Positions 36,126 through 45,616 of a stretch of 64,000 bases of DNA are shown piece by piece; position 1 is the stretch's first letter, and every line of letters begins with the position of its first letter. The notes under the pieces are model-generated. The model made no database searches, had not been told where the DNA came from, and was given only the letters and a program-made list of their open reading frames with translations. The translations under genes were made by a program, and so were the position numbers. The stretch spans positions 140-64,139 of the forward strand of contig NZ_KB904632.1 of the NCBI RefSeq assembly GCF_000380145.1, given 5' to 3'. This stretch comes from Streptococcus thoraltensis DSM 12221 (GTDB taxonomy: Bacteria; Bacillota; Bacilli; Lactobacillales; Streptococcaceae).

Positions 36126-37243
36126 TGGAAGAATTAATATGTATTGGCTGTGGAGCCATCATTCAAACCGAGAACAAAGAAAAAGCGGGATTTACCCCGA
36201 AGAGTGCCTTGGAAAAAGGACTTGAAACAGGAGAACTTTATTGTCAACGTTGCTTCAGATTACGTCACTACAATGAAATAGTTGATGTCAATATTTCAGA
36301 CGATGAATTTTTAAAACTCTTACATGAAGTCGGTGACAGCGATGCTCTGGTTGTTAATGTCATTGATATTTTTGATTTTAATGGTTCTGTGATTCCTGGC
36401 TTGCCTCGTTTTGTATCAGGAAATGACGTTCTTCTTGTTGGGAATAAAAAAGATATTTTACCTAAGTCAGTCAAAGACGCCAAGGTGACGCAATGGCTTA
36501 CTGAAAGAGCCCATGAAGAAGGGTTTAGACCAGTTGATACTATTTTGACGAGTGCGCAGAATAAAACAGCCATCCGTGATTTGATTGATGCTATCGAAAA
36601 ATACCGTCACGGGCGAGATGTTTTTGTGGTTGGGGTAACTAATGTTGGTAAATCAACCCTCATCAATGCTATTATTCAAGAAATTACTGGAGACAAGGAT
36701 GTGATTACCACCTCACGTTTCCCAGGGACAACGCTTGATAAGATTGAAATTCCGCTTGACGATGGTTCTTACATCTATGATACGCCAGGAATTATTCACC
36801 GTCATCAAATGGCGCATTACCTGACAGCTAAAAACCTCAAATATATTAGTCCCAAAAAGGAAATCAAACCTAAGACTTATCAGTTAAATTCAGGACAGAC
36901 CCTCTTTTTAGGCGGTTTGGGACGTTTTGACTTTGTCTCAGGTCAAAAGCAAGGCTTTACAGCTTATTTTGATAATAATTTAGAACTACACCGCACCAAA
37001 TTAGATGGGGCAGACGCTTTTTACGAAAAACATGCAGGAAGTCTCTTGACGCCACCATCTAACAAGGAAAAAGCTGATTTTCCCAAATTAGTTCGTCATG
37101 AGTTCACTGTCAAAGATAAAACGGATATTGTCTTTTCAGGACTTGGTTGGGTTCGTGTCAATACGACTCAAGAAAATCCGACAGTCGTCGCTGCTTGGGC
37201 ACCAGAAGGTGTATCAGTGCTGGTCCGAAAAGCCTTGATTTAA
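36125..37243 (+). CDS. yqeH: Ribosome biogenesis GTPase YqeH
   Basis: A 372-residue circularly permuted GTPase. A zinc finger (CIGCGAIIQTENK...CQRCF) comes first, then G4 (VGNKKDILPKS), G1 (GVTNVGKSTLINAII) and G3 (DTPGI), the permuted order typical of the family. It is needed for 30S assembly. One-base overlap with yqeG. Confidence 0.96.
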   Translation: MEELICIGCGAIIQTENKEKAGFTPKSALEKGLETGELYCQRCFRLRHYNEIVDVNISDDEFLKLLHEVGDSDALVVNVIDIFDFNGSVIPGLPRFVSGNDVLLVGNKKDILPKSVKDAKVTQWLTERAHEEGFRPVDTILTSAQNKTAIRDLIDAIEKYRHGRDVFVVGVTNVGKSTLINAIIQEITGDKDVITTSRFPGTTLDKIEIPLDDGSYIYDTPGIIHRHQMAHYLTAKNLKYISPKKEIKPKTYQLNSGQTLFLGGLGRFDFVSGQKQGFTAYFDNNLELHRTKLDGADAFYEKHAGSLLTPPSNKEKADFPKLVRHEFTVKDKTDIVFSGLGWVRVNTTQENPTVVAAWAPEGVSVLVRKALI

Positions 37244-37265
37244 ATAATAGAAAAAGAAAGATTTT

Positions 37266-37586
37266 ATGTCACTAACAAGTAAACAACGTGCCTTCCTGAA
37301 ATCAGAAGCGCATTCCTTAAAACCCATTGTTCAAATTGGAAAAAATGGTCTTAATGATCAAATTAAAACCAGTGTTCGTCATGCCTTAGATGCTCGTGAA
37401 TTGATTAAAGTAACGCTTCTTCAAAATACTGATGAGGACATTCACGATGTAGCTGAAACACTCGAAGACGAAATCGGCTGTGATACAGTCCTCAAAATTG
37501 GTCGTATCTTAATTCTCTTTAAAGAATCAGCCAAAAAAGAAAATCGCAAACTCTCGCCAAAAGTGAAAGCCTTAAAATCAAACTAA
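37266..37586 (+). CDS. yhbY: CRM-domain ribosome assembly RNA-binding protein YhbY
   Basis: A 106-residue CRM (YhbY) fold protein with KQRAFLKSEAHSLKPIVQIGKNGL and the conserved GxxG-like loop. It binds pre-50S ribosomes in E. coli. It is inside the yqeG operon. Confidence 0.94.
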   Translation: MSLTSKQRAFLKSEAHSLKPIVQIGKNGLNDQIKTSVRHALDARELIKVTLLQNTDEDIHDVAETLEDEIGCDTVLKIGRILILFKESAKKENRKLSPKVKALKSN

Positions 37587-37621
37587 ACAAACTAAATAAT
37601 CGTATCGTGTAAGGAGTAGCT

Positions 37622-38254
37622 ATGCCCATTGAGCTCTTAACTCCCTTTACCAAAGTGGAGCTAGAAGAAGAGAAAAAAGAAACTGACCGCAAGCAAGTCG
37701 GTATTTTAGGGGGAAATTTTAACCCTGTTCATAATGCTCACTTGGTAGTCGCAGACCAGGTTCGCCAACAATTAGGATTGGATCAAGTTTATCTCATGCC
37801 TGAGTTTGAGCCACCACATGTAGATCATAAAGAGACTATTGATGAGAAGCATCGGCTTAAAATGTTGGAATTGGCAATTCAAGATGTTCAAGGTTTAGCT
37901 ATTGAAACGATTGAACTTGAACGCAAGGGCATTTCATATACCTATGAAACCATGAAACTTCTCACAGAGAAGAATCCTGATGTGGATTACTACTTTATCA
38001 TCGGTGCCGATATGGTTGATTATTTACCAAAATGGCATAAGATTGATGAACTTGTTCAAATGGTTCAGTTTGTCGGTGTTCAACGTCCTAAATATAAGGC
38101 AGGAACATCCTATCCAGTCATCTGGGTTGATGTCCCTCTCATGGACATCTCATCAAGCATGATACGCGATTACATCAAAAAAGACCGTCAACCTAATTAC
38201 CTCCTTCCAAAACCAGTTTTGGATTATATTGAAGAAGAAGGACTTTACCGATGA
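37622..38254 (+). CDS. nadD: Nicotinate-nucleotide adenylyltransferase
   Basis: A 210-residue nucleotidyltransferase with [17 protein letters not shown] (HxGH-type site) and the C-terminal [11 protein letters not shown] motif. It makes deamido-NAD. The first 25 residues form an N-terminal extension also seen in other streptococcal NadD. It overlaps yqeK by four bases. Confidence 0.95.
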   Translation: MPIELLTPFTKVELEEEKKETDRKQVGILGGNFNPVHNAHLVVADQVRQQLGLDQVYLMPEFEPPHVDHKETIDEKHRLKMLELAIQDVQGLAIETIELERKGISYTYETMKLLTEKNPDVDYYFIIGADMVDYLPKWHKIDELVQMVQFVGVQRPKYKAGTSYPVIWVDVPLMDISSSMIRDYIKKDRQPNYLLPKPVLDYIEEEGLYR

Positions 38255-38844
38255 GTTACCAATCCTACACAGCCTATAGCAGGGATCAACTTTTGGAAAA
38301 ACTGCAGTCAGTCATGAGTGCCAAACGCTTTACTCACGTTTTAGGAGTGGAGCGGGCAGCTATAGAATTAGCTCGCTTAAATGGCTATGATGAGGTCAAA
38401 GCAGGATTGGCAGGGCTATTACATGATTACGCCAAAGAAAGTTCTGATCAAGAGTTTTTAAATCTGATTGATAAATACCACTTGGATCCTGATTTAAAAC
38501 ACTGGAACAATAATGTCTGGCATGGTGTTGTTGGCATATATAAAATCCAAGAAGAGCTTGGCTTAAAAAATCCAGAAATCTTGCGTGCTATTGAAATCCA
38601 TACGATTGGTGCGGCGGAGATGACAACCTTGGATAAAATTGTTTATGTAGCCGATTATATTGAACACAATCGTGATTTTCCTTTGGTTGCAAAAGCGCGA
38701 GAGATTGCGCAGCAAGATCTTAATCAGGCTGTGGCTTACGAAACGGTTAATACGGTAGCCTTTCTAGCACAAAAAGCGCAGCCCATTTACCCAAAAACCA
38801 TCGAAACTTACAACAGTTTTTTGAAATATATGAAAGAAGTTTAA
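38251..38844 (+). CDS. yqeK: HD-domain hydrolase YqeK (diadenosine tetraphosphatase)
   Basis: A 197-residue HD protein: H in [15 protein letters not shown] in [10 protein letters not shown] in NVWHGVVG and D in [12 protein letters not shown]. Family members are symmetrical Ap4A hydrolases. It overlaps nadD (ATGA) and is followed after 7 bases by rsfS. Confidence 0.94.
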   Translation: MSYQSYTAYSRDQLLEKLQSVMSAKRFTHVLGVERAAIELARLNGYDEVKAGLAGLLHDYAKESSDQEFLNLIDKYHLDPDLKHWNNNVWHGVVGIYKIQEELGLKNPEILRAIEIHTIGAAEMTTLDKIVYVADYIEHNRDFPLVAKAREIAQQDLNQAVAYETVNTVAFLAQKAQPIYPKTIETYNSFLKYMKEV

Positions 38845-38851
38845 TAAAAGA

Positions 38852-39205
38852 ATGAACAAAACAGAATTACTTGAATTGATTGTCAAAGCAGCTGATGAAA
38901 AACGTGGCGAAGATATTCTCGCCCTTGACTTAGCTGGCTTGACAAGTGTGACGGACTATTTCGTCATTGTTAGCTCAACTAATAGTCGTCAATTAGAAGC
39001 TATTGCAGATAATATCCGTGAGAAAGTTAAAGAGGCTGGTGGGGATCCTAGTCATATCGAAGGTGATAGTAAAACGGGCTGGGTTCTATTAGATCTTAAC
39101 GATGTTGTGGTTCATATTTTCTCAGAAGATGAACGTTTCCGCTATAATCTTGAAAAGCTTTGGCATGAAGCGCCTGAAGTAGATGTAGCAGAGTATCTTG
39201 CATAA
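38852..39205 (+). CDS. rsfS: Ribosomal silencing factor RsfS
   Basis: A 117-residue protein of the DUF143 family with DITDYFVI-like segment [18 protein letters not shown] and [29 protein letters not shown]. It binds uL14 and blocks subunit joining under starvation. Last gene of the operon. Confidence 0.96.
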   Translation: MNKTELLELIVKAADEKRGEDILALDLAGLTSVTDYFVIVSSTNSRQLEAIADNIREKVKEAGGDPSHIEGDSKTGWVLLDLNDVVVHIFSEDERFRYNLEKLWHEAPEVDVAEYLA

Positions 39206-39211
39206 AAAAAT

Positions 39212-39236
39212 AAACCTTGCTAAAAGCAAGGTTTTT
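39212..39236 (+). terminator. Terminator after rsfS
   Basis: A 9-bp stem AAACCTTGC/GCAAGGTTT with a TAAAA loop and a T-run. Confidence 0.8.
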
Positions 39237-39386
39237 GAAAATTGAAAGGATGGAGCGGCTATTTCGACGCGTCAATTAGAATACCTACCAAGGACTTTGG
39301 AAAAACGACAGACTCTCTCGAGTTAGTTGATAAAAGGTTATTCTTTTCTTTTTGCAGTTAATGTTATCACGGCCGCACTTTGTATC

Positions 39387-40130
39387 ATGAAAAAAAATTA
39401 CGAAACTTTTGCATCGGTTTATGATGCTATCATGGATGATGCCTTATACGATTTGTGGACAGATTTTTCACTGCGTCATTTACCAAAATCTAAACACCGT
39501 AACAAATTATTGGAATTAGCTTGTGGAACTGGAATCCAGTCTGTTCGTTTCTCGCAAGCAGGATTTGATGTCACTGGTTTGGATTTGAGTCAGGAAATGC
39601 TGGCTATCGCCGAAAAGCGTGCCAAATCAGCTAAGGAAAAGATTGCTTTTCAACAAGGCAATATGCTCGATCTATCAAAAGCTGGTAAATATGATTTTGT
39701 GACTTGTTATTCAGATTCAATTTGTTATATGCAAGATGAAGTTGAAGTAGGGGATGTTTTCAAGCAAGTTTATGATTGCTTGAAAGATGATGGTGTTTTC
39801 ATCTTTGATGTTCACTCAACCTATCAAATAGATGAGATTTTTCCGGGATATTCTTATCATGAAAATGCGGAAGAATTCGCTATGGTTTGGGATTCTTTTG
39901 AGGATGAAGCTCCCCATTCTGTGGTTCACGAGTTAACCTTCTTTATCCAAGATGAAGATGGTCGCTTTACGCGATTTGATGAAGTCCACGAAGAACGCAC
40001 TTACGAAATTTTAACCTACGATATCCTCCTTGAACAAGCAGGATTTAAGTCCTTCAAACTTTATGCTGACTTTGAAGACAAGGAACCAACGAAAACCAGT
40101 AAGAGATGGTTTTTTGTAGCTCAAAAATAA
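39387..40130 (+). CDS. Class I SAM-dependent methyltransferase
   Basis: A 247-residue protein starting [18 protein letters not shown], with SAM motif [13 protein letters not shown] and [14 protein letters not shown]. It is the methyltransferase found between rsfS and tmcAL in streptococci (YqeM-like). Substrate is unknown. No Shine-Dalgarno is seen before the ATG; the frame is open upstream to 39327 but that part lacks homology-like sequence. tmcAL follows at 10 bases. Confidence 0.88.
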   Translation: MKKNYETFASVYDAIMDDALYDLWTDFSLRHLPKSKHRNKLLELACGTGIQSVRFSQAGFDVTGLDLSQEMLAIAEKRAKSAKEKIAFQQGNMLDLSKAGKYDFVTCYSDSICYMQDEVEVGDVFKQVYDCLKDDGVFIFDVHSTYQIDEIFPGYSYHENAEEFAMVWDSFEDEAPHSVVHELTFFIQDEDGRFTRFDEVHEERTYEILTYDILLEQAGFKSFKLYADFEDKEPTKTSKRWFFVAQK

Positions 40131-40140
40131 TGAGGTGGTT

Positions 40141-41241
40141 ATGATAGTTACCGGTATCATTGCAGAATTTAACCCTTTCCACAATGGGCACAAATACTTA
40201 CTTGAAAAAGCTGAAGGTCTTAAAATAGTAGCTATGTCTGGAAACTTCATGCAACGTGGTGAACCTGCTTTTGTGGATAAGTGGACCAGATCTGAGATGG
40301 CGTTGAAAAATGGAGCAGACCTCGTTGTTGAGTTACCCTTTTTAGTGACCGTCCAATCAGCTGATTATTTTGCGGATGGTGCGGTGAGCATTTTATCAAA
40401 GTTAGGTATTGACCAGCTAGCTTTTGGCACGGAAGAATTGATTGACTATAATCGCATGGCTGAGATTTATGCGACAAAGCAAAAGGATATACAGGCTTAC
40501 CTTGACTCCTTGCCAGTTCATCTGACTTATCCCCAAAAAAGCCAGCAGATGTGGGAAACTTTTACGGGCATTTCTTTTACGGGAAATACGCCAAATCATA
40601 TTCTGGGATTGGCTTATACTAAAGCTTGTGCAGTCAGAAAGGTAGGCTTGCAGCCGATTAAACGCCTTGGAGCAGGATTTCATTCGGAAAGTAAAGAAGG
40701 AGCCATCGCTTCAGCAACAGCCATCCGTAAGCATAGAAGTGATCAGGATTTTGTGGAAAAGTCGGTGCCTAATGCAGCGCTTTTACAGGCTTGTCCACAG
40801 CTTTCATGGGATAACTATTTTCAATTGTTGAAATATCAAATACTGACTCATCCTGATTTAACTAAAGTTTTCCAAGTTAACGATGAATTGGCTAGCCGTA
40901 TTCAGGCAGCAATAAAGCAAGCCTCGTCTGTTGAAGAGCTTGTGGATAAAGTGACTACCAAACGTTTTACTAAAGCCAGAGTAAGGCGGCTTTTGACTTA
41001 CATTTTAGTCAATGCTGTGGAAAAACCATTACCAGAAGGTATTCGGCTGTTAGGATTTTCCCAAAAAGGGCAGGAACACTTGAAAAGTGTGAAAAAGTCT
41101 GTGGATATTGTTAGTCGTATTGGGGCTAGACCTTGGGATGAAACCACTCAAAGGGCTGATGCTATCTATCAACTGGGTCATCCTCAACTCAAGGAACAGA
41201 ATTTGGGAAGAATTCCACTGGGAATTAAATCTAATCATTGA
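40141..41241 (+). CDS. tmcAL: tRNA(Met) cytidine acetate ligase
   Basis: A 366-residue nucleotidyltransferase-like enzyme with [31 protein letters not shown] and [20 protein letters not shown]. TmcAL (formerly YlbM) uses ATP and acetate to form ac4C34 in elongator tRNA(Met). The ATG at 40141 after GAGGTGG is the start; the GTG at 40135 belongs to the ribosome site. Confidence 0.93.
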   Translation: MIVTGIIAEFNPFHNGHKYLLEKAEGLKIVAMSGNFMQRGEPAFVDKWTRSEMALKNGADLVVELPFLVTVQSADYFADGAVSILSKLGIDQLAFGTEELIDYNRMAEIYATKQKDIQAYLDSLPVHLTYPQKSQQMWETFTGISFTGNTPNHILGLAYTKACAVRKVGLQPIKRLGAGFHSESKEGAIASATAIRKHRSDQDFVEKSVPNAALLQACPQLSWDNYFQLLKYQILTHPDLTKVFQVNDELASRIQAAIKQASSVEELVDKVTTKRFTKARVRRLLTYILVNAVEKPLPEGIRLLGFSQKGQEHLKSVKKSVDIVSRIGARPWDETTQRADAIYQLGHPQLKEQNLGRIPLGIKSNH

Positions 41242-41343
41242 CCCTAGGGGAATTTTACGAAATCCTGCCAAAGTGCTATAATAATAAAGTCATTGGTTCT
41301 TATTTTAAGACCAAAATCATAACAAATATAAGAGGTGAATCCC

Positions 41344-42060
41344 ATGGGACGTAAGTGGGCAAATATTGTTGCAAAAAAAACAGCTAAAGATGGTGCAACG
41401 TCTAAGGTTTATGCTAAATTTGGCGTCGAAATCTACGTAGCAGCCAAACAAGGTGATCCAGATCCTGAGACTAACTCAGCATTAAAATTCGTTATCGATC
41501 GTGCTAAGCAAGCACAAGTACCAAAACACGTTATTGATAAAGCTATTGATAAAGCCAAAGGTAACACTGATGAAACTTTCGTAGAAGGTCGTTACGAAGG
41601 TTTTGGACCTAACGGCTCTATGATTATCGTTGATACTTTGACCTCAAATGTTAACCGTACGGCAGCTAATGTTCGTGCAGCATACGGTAAAAATGGTGGT
41701 AACATGGGTGCTGCTGGTTCTGTTTCATATATGTTCGATAAAAAAGGTGTTATCGTTTTTGCAGGTGATGATGCTGACGCAGTGTTTGAGCAATTGCTTG
41801 AAGCTGATGTCGAAGTGGATGATGTGGAAGAACTTGAAGGAACTATCACTGTTTATACAGCGCCAACTGATCTTCACAAAGGACTTGAAGCCCTTCGCCA
41901 ATCAGGTATTGAAGAATTCCAAGTAACAGAGCTTGAGATGATTCCACAATCTGAAGTAGTGCTTGAGGGTGAAGAGTTAGCAACATTTGAAAAACTCGTT
42001 GATGCTCTTGAAGATGACGACGATGTTCAAAAAGTGTACCACAATGTGGCAGATTTCTAA
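41344..42060 (+). CDS. yebC: YebC/PmpR family protein
   Basis: A 238-residue protein with [27 protein letters not shown], then [16 protein letters not shown] and [18 protein letters not shown]. Members were described as DNA-binding regulators, and recent work assigns a role in easing ribosome stalling at proline-rich stretches. The GTG at 41335 is not used; AGAGGTG precedes the ATG. Confidence 0.94.
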   Translation: MGRKWANIVAKKTAKDGATSKVYAKFGVEIYVAAKQGDPDPETNSALKFVIDRAKQAQVPKHVIDKAIDKAKGNTDETFVEGRYEGFGPNGSMIIVDTLTSNVNRTAANVRAAYGKNGGNMGAAGSVSYMFDKKGVIVFAGDDADAVFEQLLEADVEVDDVEELEGTITVYTAPTDLHKGLEALRQSGIEEFQVTELEMIPQSEVVLEGEELATFEKLVDALEDDDDVQKVYHNVADF

Positions 42061-42068
42061 TTAGAGAT

Positions 42069-42090
42069 GGAGGCTCATGCCTCTTTTTTT
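42069..42090 (+). terminator. Terminator after yebC
   Basis: GAGGC-TCAT-GCCTC followed by TTTTTTT. Confidence 0.85.
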
Positions 42091-42177
42091 GTTATAACTG
42101 TTTTTGATAACTTATCATAAAAAAGAAGCATTAGTCACTTCCTGTAAACTTTGTTATCATATCAACTAAACCTATAA

Positions 42178-42300
42178 TATCGTCAAATGAATTAGCTTTC
42201 AGAACAAGGAGTTGAAACGCGGACAGTACTCGATTTTTATTGAGTATGAGTAGGGCAAGTCGACAGTGACCATGTCTCAAAGTTAATTCAAAAGACTATA
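42178..42300 (+). repeat. RUP-like element 4 with a BOX-derived scar (123 bp)
   Basis: The ends TATCGTCAAATGAATTAGC and GTTAATTCAAAAGACTATA are intact. At the point where element 3 carries its BOX insertion, this copy has an extra TTTTTATTGAGTATGA, nearly the last 16 bp of a BOX-like element. The right end forms, with flanking AT, a TATAAT 20 bp before the next gene. Confidence 0.75.
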
Positions 42301-42321
42301 ATATTAGAATGGAGCTTGTAT

Positions 42322-43110
42322 ATGCGGAAGAATCTATTTTTAGGATTAACAATTTTAACAGGTTTAGTGATGTCACCTTTGGCACATGCCAAAGAAAAAG
42401 AGGTAGTTGTGGCAACAGCGGGAGATATTCGCCCCTTTTCTTTTGAAAAGAAGGGACAGTTGACAGGGTATGATATTAACGTTTTAAAAGCAGCAGATAA
42501 GCTGATTGATGACTATCAATTTACCTATAAAAAGACCAGTTGGGAAAGTATTTTTGTTGGTTTAGATAGTGGTCATTACCAAGTCGCAGCTAATAATTTG
42601 AGTTACACTAAAGAACGTGCGGATAAGTATCTTTACTCTAAACCGATTGCAACCAATCCCTTAGTTCTTGTGAGCCCAAATAATGCCAAAGTGAATCAAC
42701 TCAATGATATTGGTGGTTTAACAACGCAAGATGATACAGGAACTTCGACAGCTAAGTTAGTCTCAGATTGGAATAGCAAGCATAAGGATAATCCTTCAAC
42801 AATTGATTATTCTGGTGAGGATGTCTCTAAAAGATTATTTGACTTGGAAAATGGCGAATTTGACTACTTAATCTTTGATAAACTATCAGTTGAAACAATT
42901 ATAAAACAGAAAAGCTTGGATTTACACGTCACTGAAATTAAGACTAAAGATAATCCAAATAATTACATTATTTTCGCAGATGATCAAGAAGAACTGCAAA
43001 AATCTTTTAACGAGGCTTTAGAAAAACTTCAAGAATCAGGTAAATTAGAAAAGTTGAGTAAAACATATCTAGGTGGAGTTTATCTTACTCATGATAATAC
43101 CCATCGCTAG
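42322..43110 (+). CDS. Extracellular amino-acid-type solute-binding protein (orphan)
   Basis: A 262-residue SBP_bac_3 family protein (cystine/polar amino acid type): VVVATAGDIRPFSFEKKGQLTGYDIN, RADKYLYSKPI and DYLIFDKLSVE. The N-terminal signal peptide ends around AHA-KEK. No lipobox Cys is present, unlike most Gram-positive binding proteins, so the mature protein may be released. No permease or ATPase gene is nearby. The ATG after GGAG (42311) is chosen over the TTG at 42316. The RUP-like element ends 21 bp upstream. Confidence 0.85.
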   Translation: MRKNLFLGLTILTGLVMSPLAHAKEKEVVVATAGDIRPFSFEKKGQLTGYDINVLKAADKLIDDYQFTYKKTSWESIFVGLDSGHYQVAANNLSYTKERADKYLYSKPIATNPLVLVSPNNAKVNQLNDIGGLTTQDDTGTSTAKLVSDWNSKHKDNPSTIDYSGEDVSKRLFDLENGEFDYLIFDKLSVETIIKQKSLDLHVTEIKTKDNPNNYIIFADDQEELQKSFNEALEKLQESGKLEKLSKTYLGGVYLTHDNTHR

Positions 43111-43196
43111 AAAAAGAATCGAGAATAAAATTTTGCATGTTACTCTTTTTCAGCCTTTTCTTAGGTCTAGCGTGCTTTTTTAAAAGAAAAACTGTT

Positions 43197-43233
43197 AAGA
43201 CAATGACAAAGCAAAGTCATTGTCTTATTTTTT
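43197..43233 (+). terminator. Terminator after the binding protein gene
   Basis: An 11-bp stem AAGACAATGAC/GTCATTGTCTT with an 8-nt loop followed by ATTTTTT. Confidence 0.85.
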
Positions 43234-43272
43234 ACGCTTTTGTCAGCAGTGTTAGCAGACTGCATGAGTGCT

Positions 43273-43377
43273 TATACTCTTCGAAAATCAAAAGCAGACC
43301 TTGTTGACATGGTTTGATGAAGACAGTTCTATCGGCATCGGCGGCGGCTGGTCTGTTTTTGATGTTCATTGAGTATA
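43273..43377 (+). repeat. BOX-like element 3 (105 bp)
   Basis: Starts TATACTCTTCGAAAATCAAA and ends TTTTGATGTTCATTGAGTATA, with the core GATGAAGACAGTTCTATC. The ends are near inverted repeats, as in boxA plus boxC without boxB. Confidence 0.8.
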
Positions 43378-43378
43378 A

Positions 43379-43489
43379 ATGGTGAGAGGATTAGGTGGTA
43401 TCTTTTGGTTGTTTAAAGATATGTTTTTAGAAAAGCAAAATGAGTTATATGGGGCTACGGCAGTCCCAAGACTCGTCAGCTTCTATTAG
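43379..43489 (+). pseudogene. Possible gene fragment (36 codons) beside BOX-like element 3
   Basis: A short frame from an ATG formed directly after the BOX-like end reads MVRGLGGIFWLFKDMFLEK... to TAG 43487. It has protein-like composition (hydrophobic then polar) but no ribosome site. It may be the tail of a gene cut by the repeat. The rest of the 739-bp gap (43111-43849) has only the terminator and the PTS promoter region. Confidence 0.25.
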
Positions 43490-43770
43490 CCTTTTGCCTT
43501 AACAAGGGTTATTAAAACTTAAGTGCTCTGGTAGTCATTGTCCTTGCTTGTCTAATACAGTGTTTTTCTTTAGAACAGTTCCGCTAATTTTCAAAGCTAG
43601 ACTAATCTTAACATAAAAGTAGCAGACAAGAGCATTTGTCAGAAACTAGAAGACTCTAATTTTGAGGCATTGTCATCTATGCTTACTAAAAGAGTATGGG
43701 AGACGATGAATGATAGGAAATAATGCTCTTTGTGGAGAATAGTCCACATTTCATAAAGAATCGACCATAG

Positions 43771-43784
43771 TAAAAACGCTTACA
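43771..43784 (+). promoter_or_regulatory. Putative cre upstream of the PTS operon
   Basis: TAAAAACGCTTACA matches the cre consensus at all but one position, 66 bp before the first PTS gene. CcpA repression of this sugar operon is likely. Confidence 0.6.
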
Positions 43785-43849
43785 TTTGCTAAAATAAAAG
43801 CATATCAATAGTTAATCACAAATAAACCGATCTCTTAGAAGGAGGAGCT

Positions 43850-44275
43850 ATGAAACGCCATTATTTAATTGCCAGTCATGGTCATTTAGCCAGTGGTCTT
43901 CAGCATTCACTGCAGATATTGACGGGACGCGGTGAAGAATTTACGGTCATTGATGCTTATGTTGATGACAGTGACTATACTGCTACTTTAACGGACTTTG
44001 TTAAGCAACTAGCTTCAGATGAACAAGGACTTATTTTTACCGATTTATTGGGAGGTAGCGTGAACCAAAAAGTGGTTCAGACCTTGATGGATACCCCTAA
44101 AGACAATGTATTTTTAATTTCAAATACGAACTTGGCAACTATTTTGTCATTAGCATATGCTAAGCCAGATGAAGAATTAACGCTAGAAGATATCCATCAG
44201 GTGATTGCAGAATCACAAGTGACGGCTGTAGATTTAGCCTTGACTAACAATGACGAAGTTGATTTTTTTGACTAA
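43850..44275 (+). CDS. PTS EIIA component, mannose/N-acetylgalactosamine family
   Basis: A 141-residue EIIA-man fold with the phosphoryl-accepting His in YLIASHGHLASGL (His10 region) and FTDLLGGSVNQ. It takes phosphate from HPr and passes it to EIIB. SD AAGGAGGAG precedes it. First gene of the IIA-IIB-IIC-IID operon. Family members of this shape serve N-acetylgalactosamine, unsaturated glycosaminoglycan disaccharides or mannose; the sugar cannot be fixed from sequence. Confidence 0.92.
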   Translation: MKRHYLIASHGHLASGLQHSLQILTGRGEEFTVIDAYVDDSDYTATLTDFVKQLASDEQGLIFTDLLGGSVNQKVVQTLMDTPKDNVFLISNTNLATILSLAYAKPDEELTLEDIHQVIAESQVTAVDLALTNNDEVDFFD

Positions 44276-44296
44276 TAATAAGATGAGGAGAAGAAA

Positions 44297-44788
44297 ATGA
44301 TTACACAAATTCGCGTAGATGATCGCCTAATTCATGGACAGGTCGCAGTTGTTTGGACTAAGGAATTGAATGCTCCACTGTTGGTGGTTGCTAATGATGA
44401 AGCAGCAGCTAATGAGATTACCCAAATGACGTTGAAGATGGCAGTGCCAAATGGTATGAAATTACTTATTCGTTCGGTAGAAGATGCTATCGCTGTTTTC
44501 AATGATCCACGCGCACAAGATAAACGGATTTTTGTTATTGTAAACACCATCCGAGACGCGACTGAAATTGCTAAGAAGGTACCAAGTGTAGAAACTGTTA
44601 ATGTAGCAAACGTAGGACGTTTTGATAAGTCAGATCCTGCCTCAAAAGTCAAATTGGCATCTAGTTTATTGTTGAATCCAGATGAACTTGAAGCAGCTAA
44701 GGAATTGGTTAGCTTATCTCATGTAGAGGCTTACAATCAAGTGCTACCGACAAATACTAAAGTCAGCTTAGCGCAATTACTAGGATAG
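44297..44788 (+). CDS. PTS EIIB component, mannose family
   Basis: A 163-residue EIIB with the active-site His in RVDDRLIHGQVAVVW, the standard motif of the sorbose/mannose IIB class. It phosphorylates the sugar as it passes through IIC-IID. Spacing to neighbours is about 20 bases. Confidence 0.94.
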   Translation: MITQIRVDDRLIHGQVAVVWTKELNAPLLVVANDEAAANEITQMTLKMAVPNGMKLLIRSVEDAIAVFNDPRAQDKRIFVIVNTIRDATEIAKKVPSVETVNVANVGRFDKSDPASKVKLASSLLLNPDELEAAKELVSLSHVEAYNQVLPTNTKVSLAQLLG

Positions 44789-44806
44789 AAAGAGAGAGGT
44801 TAATAT

Positions 44807-45616
44807 ATGTTAGTACCTGCAACAATGGCAGCCTTAGCTGTTTTAATCTGTTTTGGAGGGAACTATTTAACAGGGCAAAGCATGATGGAGCGTCCGCTTG
44901 TCGTTGGTTTAGTAACGGGCTTGCTCCTTGGTGATATGAAGACTGGTATTTTACTTGGGGCTTCCTTGGAAGCACTGTTCCTTGGAAATGTTAATATTGG
45001 TGGCGTTATTGCTGCAGAGCCTGTAACAGCAACAGCTATGGCGACGACTTTTGCCATTGTTTCCAATATTGATCAAAAAGCAGCGATGACGCTAGCTGTT
45101 CCTATCGGTATGTTAGCAGCTTTTGTTGTCATGTTTTTGAAGAATGTTTTCATGAATATTTTTGCTCCAATGGTTGATAAGGCAGCAGCAGAAAACAATC
45201 AGAGAGCTCTAGTTGGCTTGCATTACGGAACATGGATCATCTATTATTTGATTATTGCCATGATTTCATTTATTGGTATTTTAGTTGGAAGTGGAGCAGT
45301 TAATAGCTTTGTTGAAAATATCCCTGAACCATTGATGAATGGTTTGAGTGCAGCTGGTGGCTTGCTTCCTGCGGTTGGTTTTGCTATGTTGATGAAATTA
45401 TTGTGGTCCAATAAACTAGCTGTCTTTTACCTTTTAGGGTTTGTTTTAACAGCTTATTTACAATTGCCAGCGGTAGCTGTAGCTGTATTGGGTGTAATTA
45501 TCTGTGTGCTAGTTTCGCAACGTGACCTTGAACTTGATGCCGTTAGTCGCGGGGCTAACCAGGTTGCTACGACTTACGATTCAAAAGAAGCTGAAGAGGA
45601 GGACTTTTTCGCATGA
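44807..45616 (+). CDS. PTS EIIC component, mannose family
   Basis: A 269-residue membrane protein with about 7-8 hydrophobic segments and the family pattern ERPLVVGLVTGLLLGDMKTGILLGASLEALFLG. It forms the sugar channel together with IID. Its end overlaps the IID start by four bases. Confidence 0.94.
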   Translation: MLVPATMAALAVLICFGGNYLTGQSMMERPLVVGLVTGLLLGDMKTGILLGASLEALFLGNVNIGGVIAAEPVTATAMATTFAIVSNIDQKAAMTLAVPIGMLAAFVVMFLKNVFMNIFAPMVDKAAAENNQRALVGLHYGTWIIYYLIIAMISFIGILVGSGAVNSFVENIPEPLMNGLSAAGGLLPAVGFAMLMKLLWSNKLAVFYLLGFVLTAYLQLPAVAVAVLGVIICVLVSQRDLELDAVSRGANQVATTYDSKEAEEEDFFA

